64,000 nucleotides of DNA, from the NCBI GenBank assembly GCA_030248295.1, contig JASANH010001557.1:62001-126000 (forward strand). Reading direction: 5' to 3'. The notes under the pieces were generated by a model. The model had not been told where the DNA came from, made no database searches, and saw only the letters and a list, made by a program, of their open reading frames with translations. The position numbers and the translations under genes are program-made. Of this stretch, positions 45,500 to 57,299 are shown one piece after another (position 1 is the first letter of the stretch; each line of letters starts with the position of its first letter). Origin of the DNA: Mesodorylaimus sp. YZB2_4. Lineage: Eukaryota > Nematoda > Enoplea > Dorylaimida > Dorylaimidae.

Positions 45500-48280
45500 T
45501 GATTGATGGACCAAAAAAAAATTCTCGATCAGTGCACCTACTGCAAGAATAGTCAGCAATTATGCTTGACAATGGAATTAAAAAGTTCTTTTTAATCGCT
45601 TTCGATTTCAAAGACAGCGCTTTTCCAAAAGAAGGATATTGTGGAGCTATTGGACTCCTGACTGGTTCATTTGCAAGGATACTATCTGCTTTCAGCGCTT
45701 TTGCCGTTTGATCCCCGGGCGAAGGCTGTTATAAGGCCGGCTGAAGCCGAATGTCACCTCAAGCTTAAGTCTTGTATGTACCAGACTAAGCCTAAGCCTG
45801 GTGTCATATGCCAGCCTAAGCTTTAGCCAAAGCCTAGTACCAGCCTAAGCTAATCGGGCCAGCTAACCTATTGTATGTTGGGGACCAAGCAGCAAAAGTG
45901 CCTTGCTTTTTAGTGCCGGGCCATTAGTACCTCGTGCGGTCAGCTTTCCAGCAATCACACTTTTTGATTTTTGAGGAGATTCAAGATCTTTCTTGTAATT
46001 TGAGTAGGTTTTTTAGGATTTTGAGCGGCACCTTGAAATTTGAGGAGTTTTCTGAGGTTTTTGAGGGTGCTGGAAACCATGTGTAATTTTGTAGTTGCGT
46101 GTTTGCAGCTGGGTATCCTATTGTTTCCGCCGCCTACCCAATTCTTTTCAAATAGAATTTTCAGCGACGCATGCGTTTTCTAGAAATTTCAGCAAAAACT
46201 TTTTGTTGCAACCGCTATTTAACATTTCTTAAAAATTTCAATCAACAAACCAACGAAAACTTGAAATTGACGAGAAATCGGATGCTTTTCCAGAATCTTC
46301 TGGCGTGCGCACAGGTACATCCATGTCGCACAGCATGTGATGCTCAGGTACATCGTGGAGGCGGCCATTGTTGTGGAAAATTTGCATACGCGCTAGCCCT
46401 GTGCTTTACGTTAGTGCGCACCCGAAATCTACGTGCGCTCTCGGTCTCGTGCTGGCCCTGACATAGGAGAGGCGGACCGGTTCCCTGAACCAGTACACAC
46501 ATAGGCCAGAGGGCATAACACATGCCTAGTCCATGCCTATTACACTTGCAGTATAGTGAGAGAGGGCCGTTGTATTGATGTCCGTAGTTCAACAATAAGC
46601 ATCAAGAACTTAGAAAACTACGGAATCAAAATGCAGCATTATTTTGGTCGACGTGATTGCAGAATATATTATGAGCAAGCAGCTGGAAATAAATGATCCA
46701 CCTCAACTGCAAGAATTCACTGGTTTATAGGCTGGAACTCTAACCATGATGAAGAATCAACATGGAGGGAAGCGGCCAGTGTTAGTAAAGTCTGTCTGAC
46801 AATGCAGTTTCAACAAGGCACAAGCTGTAGAAGAAGTAGAGGCAGTAAAAAGCAGAAAATAAAAAACAGTGCTTTTCGCTCGTATGAGTGTTATGGTGCT
46901 GCGTGGTTACGAAAATATGGATCTGACTTTTCAAAGTAACAGAAACCACAACGATTATTTTTTTATGTGTTTAGCTGCACGGAGGCGCCCAAAAATTTCA
47001 AATCCCGACTACGAAGAAAATAAAAGAGCAAAAGCAGGCTCGGCATGTTTAGCGTAAATGGACCCCAAATTCTTACTGTATGTAGTGTGTGCACAATATT
47101 CGTTCATACACAGCAGCCACGCGGTGTGGATTCCTCGAATTCCTACTGTAGTGTGTGCACAATATTCGTTTATTTATAGCAGCCGCGCAGTTTGGATTTG
47201 TTTCGCATGCAATTAGACATTTTTGGTAGGACATAAAATTCTGAAGTTTTTTTTAATTTTTTAAGTGTTTAATAAAAATGTTTATTCTTGGAAAACCTCG
47301 CCTAGCACGCCCTTTGCTAAAAAGCCTGTTTCAACACAGAGATAAAGTTATTTTTAATCACCTTCTAAACTTAGCATTTTGCCAAAGCAGGATATTTTGG
47401 AGCAGCTGACTACAGTAATCCTGACAGGTATTTGATTATCACTGATACAATACTAATCTAAGGCCGGTTTCATAATCACCTAAGATATTGGTGATTGATA
47501 AATGTGTGAGAACTTACATCTTACTTGAAAATGATTACAGATCAAACTAAAGAACTGCCAATCCGTAAAAGCGAGAGCAACAATTTTCGCAAGATCAGGG
47601 CTGAGAATTCACTGATCTGGCTGATGTCGAATTTTCTTCCAATCCATCAGCAGAAATTTCTGAAAAGCAATATCTTTTCAATAATACCAAAATCATTAGG
47701 CCTTCTCAATTTGGCATTGATTTTGTGTAATATCTGTTGATTTAGTCGAGTAAGCAATCCCTTAGCGGTTTTTGAATTGACGCGAGATTGATTTCAAGAC
47801 TCACATTACAGCCTGGGAGAAGCATCGTCGATTTGTGACTTGACAAAACGATTCCCCGCTTTTGTGCTTAGCTCGCTTCCCTGTGGCTCAGTTTCCGTTT
47901 CTGTCGCTGACCTGGGCCCCGTTTCACCACGTCTCCGTGAACGGACATGTCCGTCCGTCTAAAAAGGACCCGTCCTGGACGAGTCCGTCCAATGGGTGTT
48001 TCGCCAGTCATTCCTGCAAAATGGGTGAACGGACGGATGGACGGCTGACCATAGTGGTCCCTGCTTATCTACATTCGCAGAGATAGTGTAACAAAGGTTG
48101 TTGTGTAGTCAGTCGCAGCTTGTCAAGTGGCCCGAGCAGTCAGTTTTTTTGCTTTCTTTTCTAATACACGCTTCCACAGCCGTCTCTCTCTACACAGGTT
48201 TTGTATTCTCTCGGTTTGGGTTCGTGCCTCCGCCTTTCTGGTAAACTGTGTGGTCGGGCTGTATTTCTAAGCAGTAGAAT
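45500..48280. other. gene-poor interval
   Basis: No supported coding region. It holds scattered CCTAAGC words (45.77-45.86 kb), a partial tandem duplication with GTGTGTGCACAATATTCGTT at about 47070-47200, and GTCCGTCC-rich self-complementary sequence at 47.92-48.05 kb that may be a small foldback element. Confidence 0.4.
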
Positions 48281-48399
48281 ATTTATTAGGAAGGAGCAAT
48301 CAGCGACCTATTCCCGAAATTCCTAAAGACCTTGCGTCTTCCGGCGTTTCTAGTTATTCTAGTTTTTTTTTTGGTTTTTTTTTTGGGACGACGCCAACG

Positions 48400-48496
48400 A
48401 GCAGCCGCCGCTGATGCTGATGGTCGATGAAGAAGTGACGCTGGAGGAGGCCGGCAAAACTTGATCGATGTCAACGTCGGCGGTCAGCCCGCAGAG
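48400..48496 (+). other. possible exon ending LIDVNVGGQPAE
   Basis: The DNA before a consensus donor (CAGAG/GTGAGT at 48497) reads NLIDVNVGGQPAE, which resembles the first strand of BTB/T1 domains. The frame has a stop upstream and no ATG, and no continuation exon was found. Confidence 0.2.
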
Positions 48497-48863
48497 GTGA
48501 GTACATGTTTGAAAAATTTTTCAGCATTGGGTCATTCAATTTCGTTTTGATGCTCTTCCGGAATCTTGACCCTACAATAATCCTTGTCGGGGTTGGTTCT
48601 GACTCAATTACGATTTGGTCAAAATTTTCAATTTCTGTAGTGCTTTCAGCTAAGAAATAAATTTTAAATTTTCGTAAATTTTAACGGTCAGATTTTTCGA
48701 CCCAGAGCGCACATACACCTTACAGCCTTGCATGAGGCCTGAAATCCTTTGTAAATTACTTTGCAAGGATGAATGGATGCATGAAGGTAGGGAAAATAAA
48801 TAAATAATACACAGTTTGAGGACAGAATCATTCGCCTGCTGTACGTTTGCCCTCCTCGCACTC

Positions 48864-49455
48864 AAGGCTCGTACATACTCTCGTCGTATCGACGTAAGAC
48901 GTGGCAAAATAGACGTAGCACACACTCTGTATAAGTTAATGATGTGCAGGCACGGCATACTGTAGCTACGTCGGGAATCCTACGTCGATCTGCTCCTACG
49001 TCGACGTCGATACGTCTACGTCGACGTCGATACGTCTACGTCGACGTCGATACGTCTACGTCGACGTCGATACGTCTACGTCGACGTCGATACGTCTACG
49101 TCGACGTCGATACGTCTACGTCGACGTCGATACGTCTACGTCGACGTCGATACGTCTACGTCGACGTCGATACGTCTACGTCGACGTCGATACGTCTACG
49201 TCGACGTCGATACGTCTACGTCGACGTTGATACGTCTACGTCGACGTCGATACGTCTACGTCGACGTTGATACGTCTACGTCGACGTCGATACGTCTACG
49301 TCGACGTCGATACGTCTACGTCGACGTCGATACGTCTACGTCGACGTCGATACGTCTACGTCGACGTCGATACGTCTACGTCGACGTCGATACGTCTACG
49401 TCGACGTCGATACGTCTACGTCAACGTCGATACGACGAGAGTATGTACGGGCCTT
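48864..49455. mobile_element. 20-bp satellite array enclosed by 32-bp inverted repeats
   Basis: The ends at 48864-48895 and 49424-49455 are inverted repeats with one mismatch (inner part TCTCGTCGTATCGACGT). Between them, about 22 tandem copies of TACGTCTACGTCGACGTCGA run to the right end with only a few substitutions, while the left part is unique. A small MITE-like element seems to have amplified a sequence derived from its own end. No clear target duplication was found. Confidence 0.8.
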
Positions 49456-49612
49456 CACGCAGCAAACCGTGTTCAAAAGATAACTGCTTTGATGCCTTCG
49501 CGAACATGTACCAGCAAAACAGGGTGCAACCAGGGGCAAGTTTTTTGGGGGGATAGGTATGATCATGATGGTCAATGAGGACACCAACACTCGCTATTTT
49601 AATGGTTTGGAC

Positions 49613-49650
49613 CGCCAGCATCGACCGATCCGAGGGGTGGATCGGCAACT
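49613..49650. repeat. isolated hAT-like terminal fragment
   Basis: CCAGCATCGACCGATCC matches the end of the two hAT-like copies. No partner end was found nearby. Confidence 0.5.
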
Positions 49651-49728
49651 AAAACTTTTCGTGCTTTATCTGCTGGAAACTGACAGGGTATGACATAATA
49701 TAATAAGGAAATCCCGTTTTAGACGAAT

Positions 49729-50534
49729 CACGGGCAATTGTTCGCCGGGCAATTGTCCGTGGGCAATTGTCCGTGGGCAATTGTTCGCGGGGCCATTGTT
49801 CTTCAGGGCAATTGTTCCCCGGGCGATTGTTCGCTGAGTAACTTTGTAAGGATTCTATTTTATGAGAAGATAAGGCAACGCCCTAGGATTTAAAACTGTC
49901 GACAGAAAACCCTGATCCTTTTACTAAAAACACAAATCATGTCGGCAATACATTTAGAAAAACTAGTACCATCATCCGGGGTGACTTTGCCTGATTTTTA
50001 GGGGCAAGCTCATGATTTCCTAATCCCATTGCTGATTGGCTGATAGGCGCTACGCGTCTTTAACTTAAAATAGCGATAATTCTAGCCAGCCATCCGGCCA
50101 TCCATTTTGCTTTAATCAATTGCTGACCAGGGCCACCAGGATTGCTGATCTAGTCATCCTCTTCCTCTTCGATGCGCAACAAACGCCGAACCCAGCCACT
50201 TCTTTTCTCTGATTTGCCTGACCCGATTTTGAAAAAACCAAAGACGTCAGTAAAAGCTACTTTGTATCTTGGCCTTAGGAGTGACCGTAATCCCAAGCTC
50301 CAAGTACATGTGGGGACAAGTACCTATGAAAGGAACGATAGCAGCGTCTTGCAAAAGGCAGTGTACTGCATATACGATAAAGGTCACGAAATAACTTCCT
50401 CCCATTGACCAAAAACGCCCTGCCATGGCGAACAATTGCCCGGCGAACAATAAGCCCAGGCGAATAATTGCCCAGCGGACAACTGGCCGCGAACGATTGC
50501 CCGGCGAACCATTGCTCGCGAACAATTGACCGGA
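49729..50534. mobile_element. foldback-like element with repeat-built arms
   Basis: The left arm (about 49729-49845) is a run of units on the theme GGGCAATTGTTCGCC. The right arm (about 50428-50534) is the same theme inverted (GGCGAACAATTGCCC). About 580 bp lies between, with a short frame (50172-50408) of no recognised family. Arms built of short tandem repeats are typical of foldback and some Mutator-like elements; class not settled. Confidence 0.7.
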
Positions 50535-50849
50535 TACCCTTTAGACGTTAGTCAGCGCTCTTGTGTTCTTTTGAGTGGTCCGACAGGGTAACAGCGAGGA
50601 AAGGGGCAGATTGGTGAGAACGCAGTGCCAAATGAGTCATTCCCATCCATTTTTTGTTTTTCGAAGCGAATCGGAATTGAGATCCATGCCTAGGGTCGGA
50701 TTGCTCGATGCAGCAGGGCCTCGCGCCACCCTAGCTTCCCACGGGACTTCCAACCCGTTTGGGACTTCCAACCCGTTTTTGCCTATAGCTGGTCAGCAGT
50801 CATCTTATGATATGCGAGGCCGTGCGGCAACTAGCCCTCACGGCAGCTC

Positions 50850-50905
50850 CCCACTGTGTGTCCCCGCTAGGAGCACCTCCGCACGAGGGTATCTCGTGTC
50901 AGCAC
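50850..50905 (-). repeat. SINE family 1 body fragment
   Basis: CTAGGAGCACCTCCGCACGA in the same order as copy A (TAGGAGCACCTCCACGCGAG). No tRNA-like head nearby. Confidence 0.4.
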
Positions 50906-51479
50906 CAGCATCCCAGGATGATACTTGGCGAGAAGGGAAGGTTCTTCTCGACTGATGTTCCTGATTCTCCACTCGTTCAATAACCGCCACTCGACAGTAC
51001 TGGGGCCATATGCACAATGGATCCATTCCTGAGCGGGCCCGCTCGCGCGAACGGGCCCATTCCAGCCCGAACGGGCCCGTTCCTCTAGGAAGCTCGAACA
51101 GGGTATGCACAATGGCGAATGGGTTGGTTGTGCACAGCCCGTTTGAATGGGCGCTCGAGTGGGGTGTGCGCGCCCGTCCGTCCGCGGCCCGCGGCAAGGA
51201 AATTATTCGTACGTTTCTTCGCCAGAAAAAAACCCATGGCTCATGGAATATCAGTAGGCATGGTAGTGCCTGCTTACTGTTAGACCAGCCAACCAGACGC
51301 CCAATGCGAAAGGACGATTTTCGCCGGCTAATAACTCAAGAACGGGTGGACGAAAATTTTTGATTTCTCACACTTCAAAGAATCGGCCGAGTCTACAATC
51401 GCGCCATTTTTTAACAAAATCCGTCCAGCCGTAGCTGAATTCCAGAATACGCGATATCTTGTTTAGAGGGAAAGAGACA

Positions 51480-51513
51480 AGGAGGAGGAGGAGGAGGAGG
51501 AGGAGGAGGAACA
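51480..51513. repeat. (GGA)n microsatellite
   Basis: A pure run of about ten GGA triplets after a GAGACAAGGA lead-in. Confidence 0.9.
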
Positions 51514-51514
51514 A

Positions 51515-52475
51515 CATGTGCCCAGATCAACAACCAGAGGTCGCACAGTTGTGAATGTTAGTTTTTCTGAAAGCTGAAACTTTCGGACTCTGCCTTTTGA
51601 TGGTCATTTTTTTTAAAGATTCAATTTCCGAAAAGTTGATTCTAAAAATAGTCACTGTTTCAGCTTTTTTTATCCGTCGGTCGTCAGGTACTGGACGGAT
51701 TTCGATAAAAATTGACATGGTTGCAAATCTGACTTATCTTGCAAAGCTTGCGAAAAATCAACTTTTTCGGTTCAATCATTCTTGAGTTATCGACTATCGA
51801 AAGTTGCTAGCGCTGGTGTCCCTCGTTCACTTTTCGGCGCGGTGTTTAGAAACATCAACTGAACGGGTTGAGGCGCAACGCCATTGAGTGGCTAGGCTTA
51901 GCGCGCTCTCACGAAGATGGCTTTGGTGGACACCAATAAATTTGCCGATAATAAATTGAGAGTATGTGAACGGGAATAAATAATGTGGAAAGAATTTCCA
52001 TGGTCATGACATGTTCTATTAGATGTGGAGGTAATATTGTTAAGAAAAATTAAAGCTAATAATAACTTGTTAAAACTGGCGGATCCTGAGCGTTCTGTTA
52101 GCTTCTGATGGAATGCTCTGAGGATGAAGAAGTTGAGACCACTCGAGCATGAGATAGTTCTCCGTACGAATTACGAATCCTTACGAATGAGTTTTTTTGT
52201 TTTTCCTGCTGCCTATATATCTGAGTACATATTCGAAAAATCTGTGCATTTCATGAGCGGGCACGGTAGTGCGGGTGGGAGTTTCAGACTATGAAATGGT
52301 CGATCTGTAGGCGGTCTTTACGAGTAATTTCATGGGCGAGGGTTCACGTTCCGTTTTATGTTTCTATTTTTAAGAGGTTTGGAAGAAGGTGTTTGGTGGT
52401 CACTCAATTCTATCAGTTGCTCCAAAAAGTGTTTTTTGCCAAACTAGTTTCTAGCAAAAAACGAAAAACGGTTTA
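51515..52475. other. no gene recognised
   Basis: No supported reading frame, RNA gene or element boundary. Confidence 0.35.
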
Positions 52476-53259
52476 ATCATTTCCAAAAAAGTCTGTCATC
52501 ACAGACTCAAAACTTTTAGACCAACCAATGCACACAGTGGAATCAGGGCTTGGGATGGCTGGTCTACTCGGCCACAAGAAAAAAGGGGAGTCTCGCAACA
52601 TGTTAGGCGCTGCGCACAGCGCGTAATCGCTCGCACATATATACCGTATGTATGCATTGGGATGTCAGCGTCAACTCCAAAAAGCTTGTGTTCTGTGCAC
52701 TGCTGCTCTTCAGACAGACTCCCAAAAGGCAGCTGTGCTGATTCACACGAGCAACCTAAATGCGCCGAAGCTGTAGCGCTGCGAGTGAAGTAATATGGCT
52801 TATCGTTACATGCCTAGCCTCAAGGGACACTGGAATATCTCCCCATCCCCTTTCTTCCTACTTGATGTTCATGCTCATGCTTTATCATATAAGTAATGAA
52901 GCGCTCGAGGATGAAGGGACACATGACACAAAATGATTTACCTTTGCCGCTAGTCGAACACTCCTACTAACTATAAGAGCAAGCGCTACTACGCATAGCC
53001 CGCGAATTAGACACTCCCAGCCCACTTTGTGGACCACGAGCACAGGATTGCTTGATCCTCTGCTCGTTGCCAAGATCAGTCGTTCTGTTGATATTCATGC
53101 AGAAAAAGCAGCTTCTGCTCAGACATACTCGTATTTCCTAAGCGATTGTAGCGCTTAGTAGTGGCCGAATAGACCAGCCATCCCAAGCCTTGCTTCACTG
53201 TGTTCATTGGCTGGTCTAAAAGTTTTGAGTCTGTGATAACAGACTTTTTTGGAAATGAT
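52476..53259. mobile_element. foldback-like element with 100-bp inverted arms
   Basis: The left arm 52476-52575 and right arm 53161-53259 are inverted repeats at roughly 90 percent identity, sharing AAAAAAGTCTGT.ATCACAG and GGCTTGGGATGGCTGGTCTA. The loop of about 585 bp has no coding content. Similarity may extend weakly beyond 52476 and 53259. Target duplication not identified. Confidence 0.75.
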
Positions 53260-53810
53260 AGAAACTAGAAGTGTCCGGCAAGAAAGTGCGCAGATTTCGA
53301 TCCAGGCTTGAAGCCAGGCTTGAAATTTTCCTTTCTTTCTATACAAGATCATTTGTTGTGAACAGTCACGTGATCTGTTGGGGCAGACAGTGGAAGTCCG
53401 ACTCCATTGGCGAGGTAGTATTGTAAGGGAAACATGAGATCCAGTTTGAGCACTATGATAATCATGTCGTATGCGTTTCTATATTACCTTCGCTCTGTTA
53501 GGCCTATGTCAACATCGGGTGGAGGTCATGCTGACTGGTTCCCGTGTTTCCTTTTGTTTCGTGAACATACTCTCCTATGACAGCTGCGACCTTACTGCAA
53601 CGGGTCCTCTTTATTTTCAAACTAGGTTCAAGGCAACAGAGGGTAGCCTTGCATTCCTTCCCTTCAAAGTAGGAATTAAAAATGTTCATGTGGGTAGCCT
53701 TTGCTGTAAAACAGAAAGGAAAAAATCCGACAGGAAATCGACCCATGACCTTACAAATCGATTTTACAAAAGTGTAATGCATCCACGCATGCGTCGCCGA
53801 GGGAGCCCAG

Positions 53811-55376
53811 CTAACCTAGTCTCGCTCTGCATTTGTACAAAGTACATTTGTACAACATTTCCACAGAACACCGATTATTCCAGACATGGATCATCTTGGT
53901 CACTTCCCTTGACGGCACACGTGGCATTCCCAGATTAGTCGTGAGTCGGAAAATCAATAATTTTCTTGCCACCGCGTCATCACAGGCTTTTTTTGTTGAA
54001 AAAATGAGTTTGATCACTTCGGAAAAACGGAACGCATAAAAAGAGTGAAATTCTTGAGTATGTTCGTCACCAGCATCGACCGACCCACCGACCCGGCCAA
54101 ACCGACCCGCCGATCCGGGCCGGATCGGTTTAGGGGAACCGACCCAAGCTGTGGGTCGGCCCGATCGGAATTTTGAACTCCCGCCAAAATTTTTTCTCTG
54201 GCGTCCACTTATGTCTTCATGCAGGCAGCTAGGATCGACACTTCAAACTTACTGGACTGGCCGCCCATGCATGACATCGACGTTTTTTTGCAAGTCTCAA
54301 TTCCACCCACTTTCTGTCCACATAGGAGCGCGGCTCATTCGGCTTGGAGAGGTTGATTGGGGGGGGGGGGGGGGAGGCAACCCGGACTGAAACACCGCAG
54401 TTCTATTCTGGCTGAAGACGTCAGTTTAGGAGACCCGTTCTCAGAGAACTGGCTGTGGGCGATTCACCAGGAATTAAATTGGAGATGGGAGTGGTGCCCT
54501 CGATTGAGAAAACTGGTGCTAATTTCCAGTCGGGCCCTCCGGTCTTGCCCTCTATCATCCGGAAACGCTGATTCTGGCGCAGGATGCCCTCGGCGGTGAT
54601 GCTACAGCGGAGCAGCTCAAAGTGAGGCTGTCAGAGGGAGCCTGCCATGTGAGTTGATCGCCTCACACACGGCCGCACCCGTCATCATGAGTGCTGGCTG
54701 GCAACTGGCAAGACCCATAGGAAATTGGAGTAGGTGGGGGGCCCAGCCCAAAAACATTTTTAAAAAGCTGTCCTCGTACCGGCCACCTTCCACTCTAAGA
54801 AGTCAAGTCAATAAGCGAAACGGGATATTGCAGGTGCAATTGGACAGTAAAAATTTGTGAAATTCTACGCTGTCGGTTCAGACAGCATGCGGCTGGGGAC
54901 GATCACGTTAACTTAGTCCTAAAGTTTTCCTCCTCCTTCCCCTCTCCGTTTTCGTTTGAAATCCGTCAGCCGCTTCTTCCTGACTGCGGGTGTCTGTTAT
55001 CGATGGTTATCGATTGAAGAAACAATGCATCATGCCAGAAAACATATGAGTGGGCGCAATACAACGTTGGATCGGGTGGATCGGGTCGGTTTGGGTCGGG
55101 TCGGTCGGATCGGGTCGGTTCTGGATCGGGTCGGGCCGATCCAGACCCTGGGTCGGGTCGGGTCGGTTTGGTGACCTCACACCCGGGTCGGTCGATGCTG
55201 GGTTCGTCAGCGATTGAGTTGATAATTTCACGAGCAATAACAGTCAAATAATCCTCCACTTTGCAGCGGTATAATTGCCACTTCTTCCCCGTTTTTATCG
55301 AAACCGGCATTTCGATATTACTGCCATTTTCCAAATCCATTCCAGTCGAATTTTCATTCACGTTTACTATTGTACT
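53811..55376 (-). pseudogene. unassigned reading frame interrupted by the hAT-like element
   Basis: On the minus strand, about 55376-55202 and 54069-53811 are each open, in the same register once the element and one target duplication are set aside. The upstream half includes KTGKKWQLYRCKVEDY, the downstream half LIFSTKKACDDAVARKLLIF. I recognise no family. It could be a host exon or part of another transposon. A stop lies just upstream near 55380, so the start or an upstream exon is unknown. Confidence 0.35.
54070..55201. mobile_element. non-autonomous hAT-like element, copy 2 (inverted)
   Basis: 1132 bp with the same terminal CCAGCATCGACCGACCC, flanked by GTTCGTCA direct duplications (54062-54069 and 55202-55209). 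The sequence is the reverse of copy 1 throughout, including poly-G in place of poly-C. The different 8-bp flanks show that the two copies inserted independently. Confidence 0.85.
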
Positions 55377-55889
55377 CCACCATATTCACGTTTTCGCATA
55401 TTCAGATATCAAATGAAAAGCTGAAGTATAGACGATGGGGGATCATGCTGGAAGCTAGATGGCTAAGGCTTTTTTAAGCTGTTTAAACCCTGTTTTCCAA
55501 TTAGCATAAACGAGCAGGACCTTTGAAAGTCATCAATTTGGAGGGTATCTCCGACTTTGGTGCCCCTTATTTCGAGACATGTAGAGAATAGAAACTTTTT
55601 CCGACGAGCATTCGATTCCTCGTCCATTTCCAAACACGCTAATGTGTCGGTGATTAGGAAAAACTAAGAGATCTGTGGGTTATGACCGATATCGCCGAAG
55701 CACTTTCGAAAAAAGCGTTTTTCGAGATAATCCAATAAAAATCGAGTGTGTACAAGAAACCATCGTTGCGTCACTATCACCGCTCATGGATGTACTAGTT
55801 AACACATCAAAAAGGGTCAAAAATTTCACCTGGCAACCTATGTTTCACATGAATCGAACCTTACAGAAGCCCTGTCTTAAATGAATGGA

Positions 55890-56110
55890 CAAACATCGTC
55901 GAGCCCCACATCAGCATGCTTTATAATTAGAGGGAAGTCTTTGTACAGTTTTTTCTTGTCGTCTCTAGTGTTGAGATCGACTTTGCCGAACCCAAAACAT
56001 TTTCTCCTCCATGATGCTGACAAACATTTCTTTTTCATCGACTCGATCCATAATGGGAAACGACCTGATTGGCTTCTGTCGCATCGTACTTTACGGCCGA
56101 ATCGGTAAAT
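55890..56110 (-). pseudogene. unassigned coding remnant
   Basis: The minus strand is open here and contains FGKVDLNTRDDKKKLYKDFP followed by LIIKHADVGLDDVCPF. The layout loosely recalls a segment of transposon-borne family B DNA polymerases, but no catalytic motif is present. Stops follow. Confidence 0.2.
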
Positions 56111-56343
56111 TTTTTAAGGCTCCACTGGTTTCCGCTCGTTGAATGGCTGCAGCGACTTTCTTGGCGACTAACCATGGACATTCCCAGAAGACGACGTCCA
56201 AATTAGATCCCAATTTGGTCAATTCGATACTTGACTGCAATTCGATACTCAACTGCATCTTGCTGTTGTTGCAATTGATTGGCTGGTGTTTTTCGCAGAT
56301 CCTTGTTCAGGCATTCTGAATCATGGTTGTGGTAGAAGCAGCC

Positions 56344-56485
56344 ATTAAAGTCAAAGACTTTCGGAATTGCAGAATCGCTTGTCTGAATATGGCGGCGCAG
56401 GCGGTTGATACGTCGTATCGTCTGTATAGCCAGTGATTGGGCATCAACACACACGATTTCCAAATCCCAAGGGTCCAGCAATCGG
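56344..56485 (-). pseudogene. fragment of retroelement gag, near-identical to 57.43-57.56 kb
   Basis: About 135 bp almost identical to the zinc-knuckle-proximal part of the gag relic at 57300-58120, in the same orientation. Flanking sequence differs, so it is a recent partial copy or conversion tract. Confidence 0.7.
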
Positions 56486-57299
56486 GTCGATTTGACAAAT
56501 TTTGATTTGCAAAAAAAAACTGGGCAGGGAAACACAAAAACATACCACGCAAATGGATGAGAGAGCGAAACTTAAAGTAATTCGAAAATTACGAAATTTA
56601 GTAGAAGAAAAATTCAAAGCAAAAATTGCATTAGATTTGGATTAAGATTTGATAGAAGGGTGGAGGAAGATGAAACATATTCCCAACACAACACATACAC
56701 AAAAAGGAATGATAAGCTAGATCTATTCAAAGGTGTAGATAGAGCTCGCTTACTGCAGAAATGAAGACCATTCGAGAATGTATCCAGGGTGGCCCTCAGG
56801 ACCAACACATCATTCCACTTGACCATTGACTGAGAACCAGAACCACGACGCGAAGAGGCAGAGAAAGCAGTATCTTTCTCAGTATCAGAATCAGTATGAG
56901 AAAGCATGACTAGGTTGAGTAAGGGCAGGCATTTGCTGGAGGCTGGAAGATTTGGGGAGGTGTGTGTGTTGATGATGTCGGGTGATTGTCGATTTGTTCT
57001 AGATTCTTGTGGTCTTTGGGAGGTGCTTCGATTAGACGTACATAGGTTTCACATGGTTTCTCGTCCTGGCATGACCGACTCCATTTGATCGAAGCTAACT
57101 GACTGTTGTGCGGTGAACATTAGAATGATTCAATATGTTGCACATCGCTTACAGCTGGCGCACGACTGCTAATTGATATGATTGATTAATCCTGGGTAAC
57201 GACAGGCAAAGCAGGGCCAGCATGGCTGCAAGAAAAAGAACCGATATTAGCAAATGTTTCTTGTGACTGCTAGAGAAACGCTTGTGACACGCCCTTAGC

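Noticed and set aside
45770-45860. CCTAAGC repeats resembling telomere-type (TTAGGC)n
   Set aside because: Irregular spacing, few copies and an internal position; no true tandem array.
48944-49556. Long frames with VDVDTSTST and RLRRRRYVY repeats
   Set aside because: They are translations of the 20-bp satellite, open in several frames because the unit lacks stops; no gene signals.
50575-51363. Frames of 110-126 codons around GCGGGCCCGCTCGCGCGAACGG-type palindromic DNA
   Set aside because: Overlapping frames on both strands in GC-rich inverted-repeat sequence; no protein motif.
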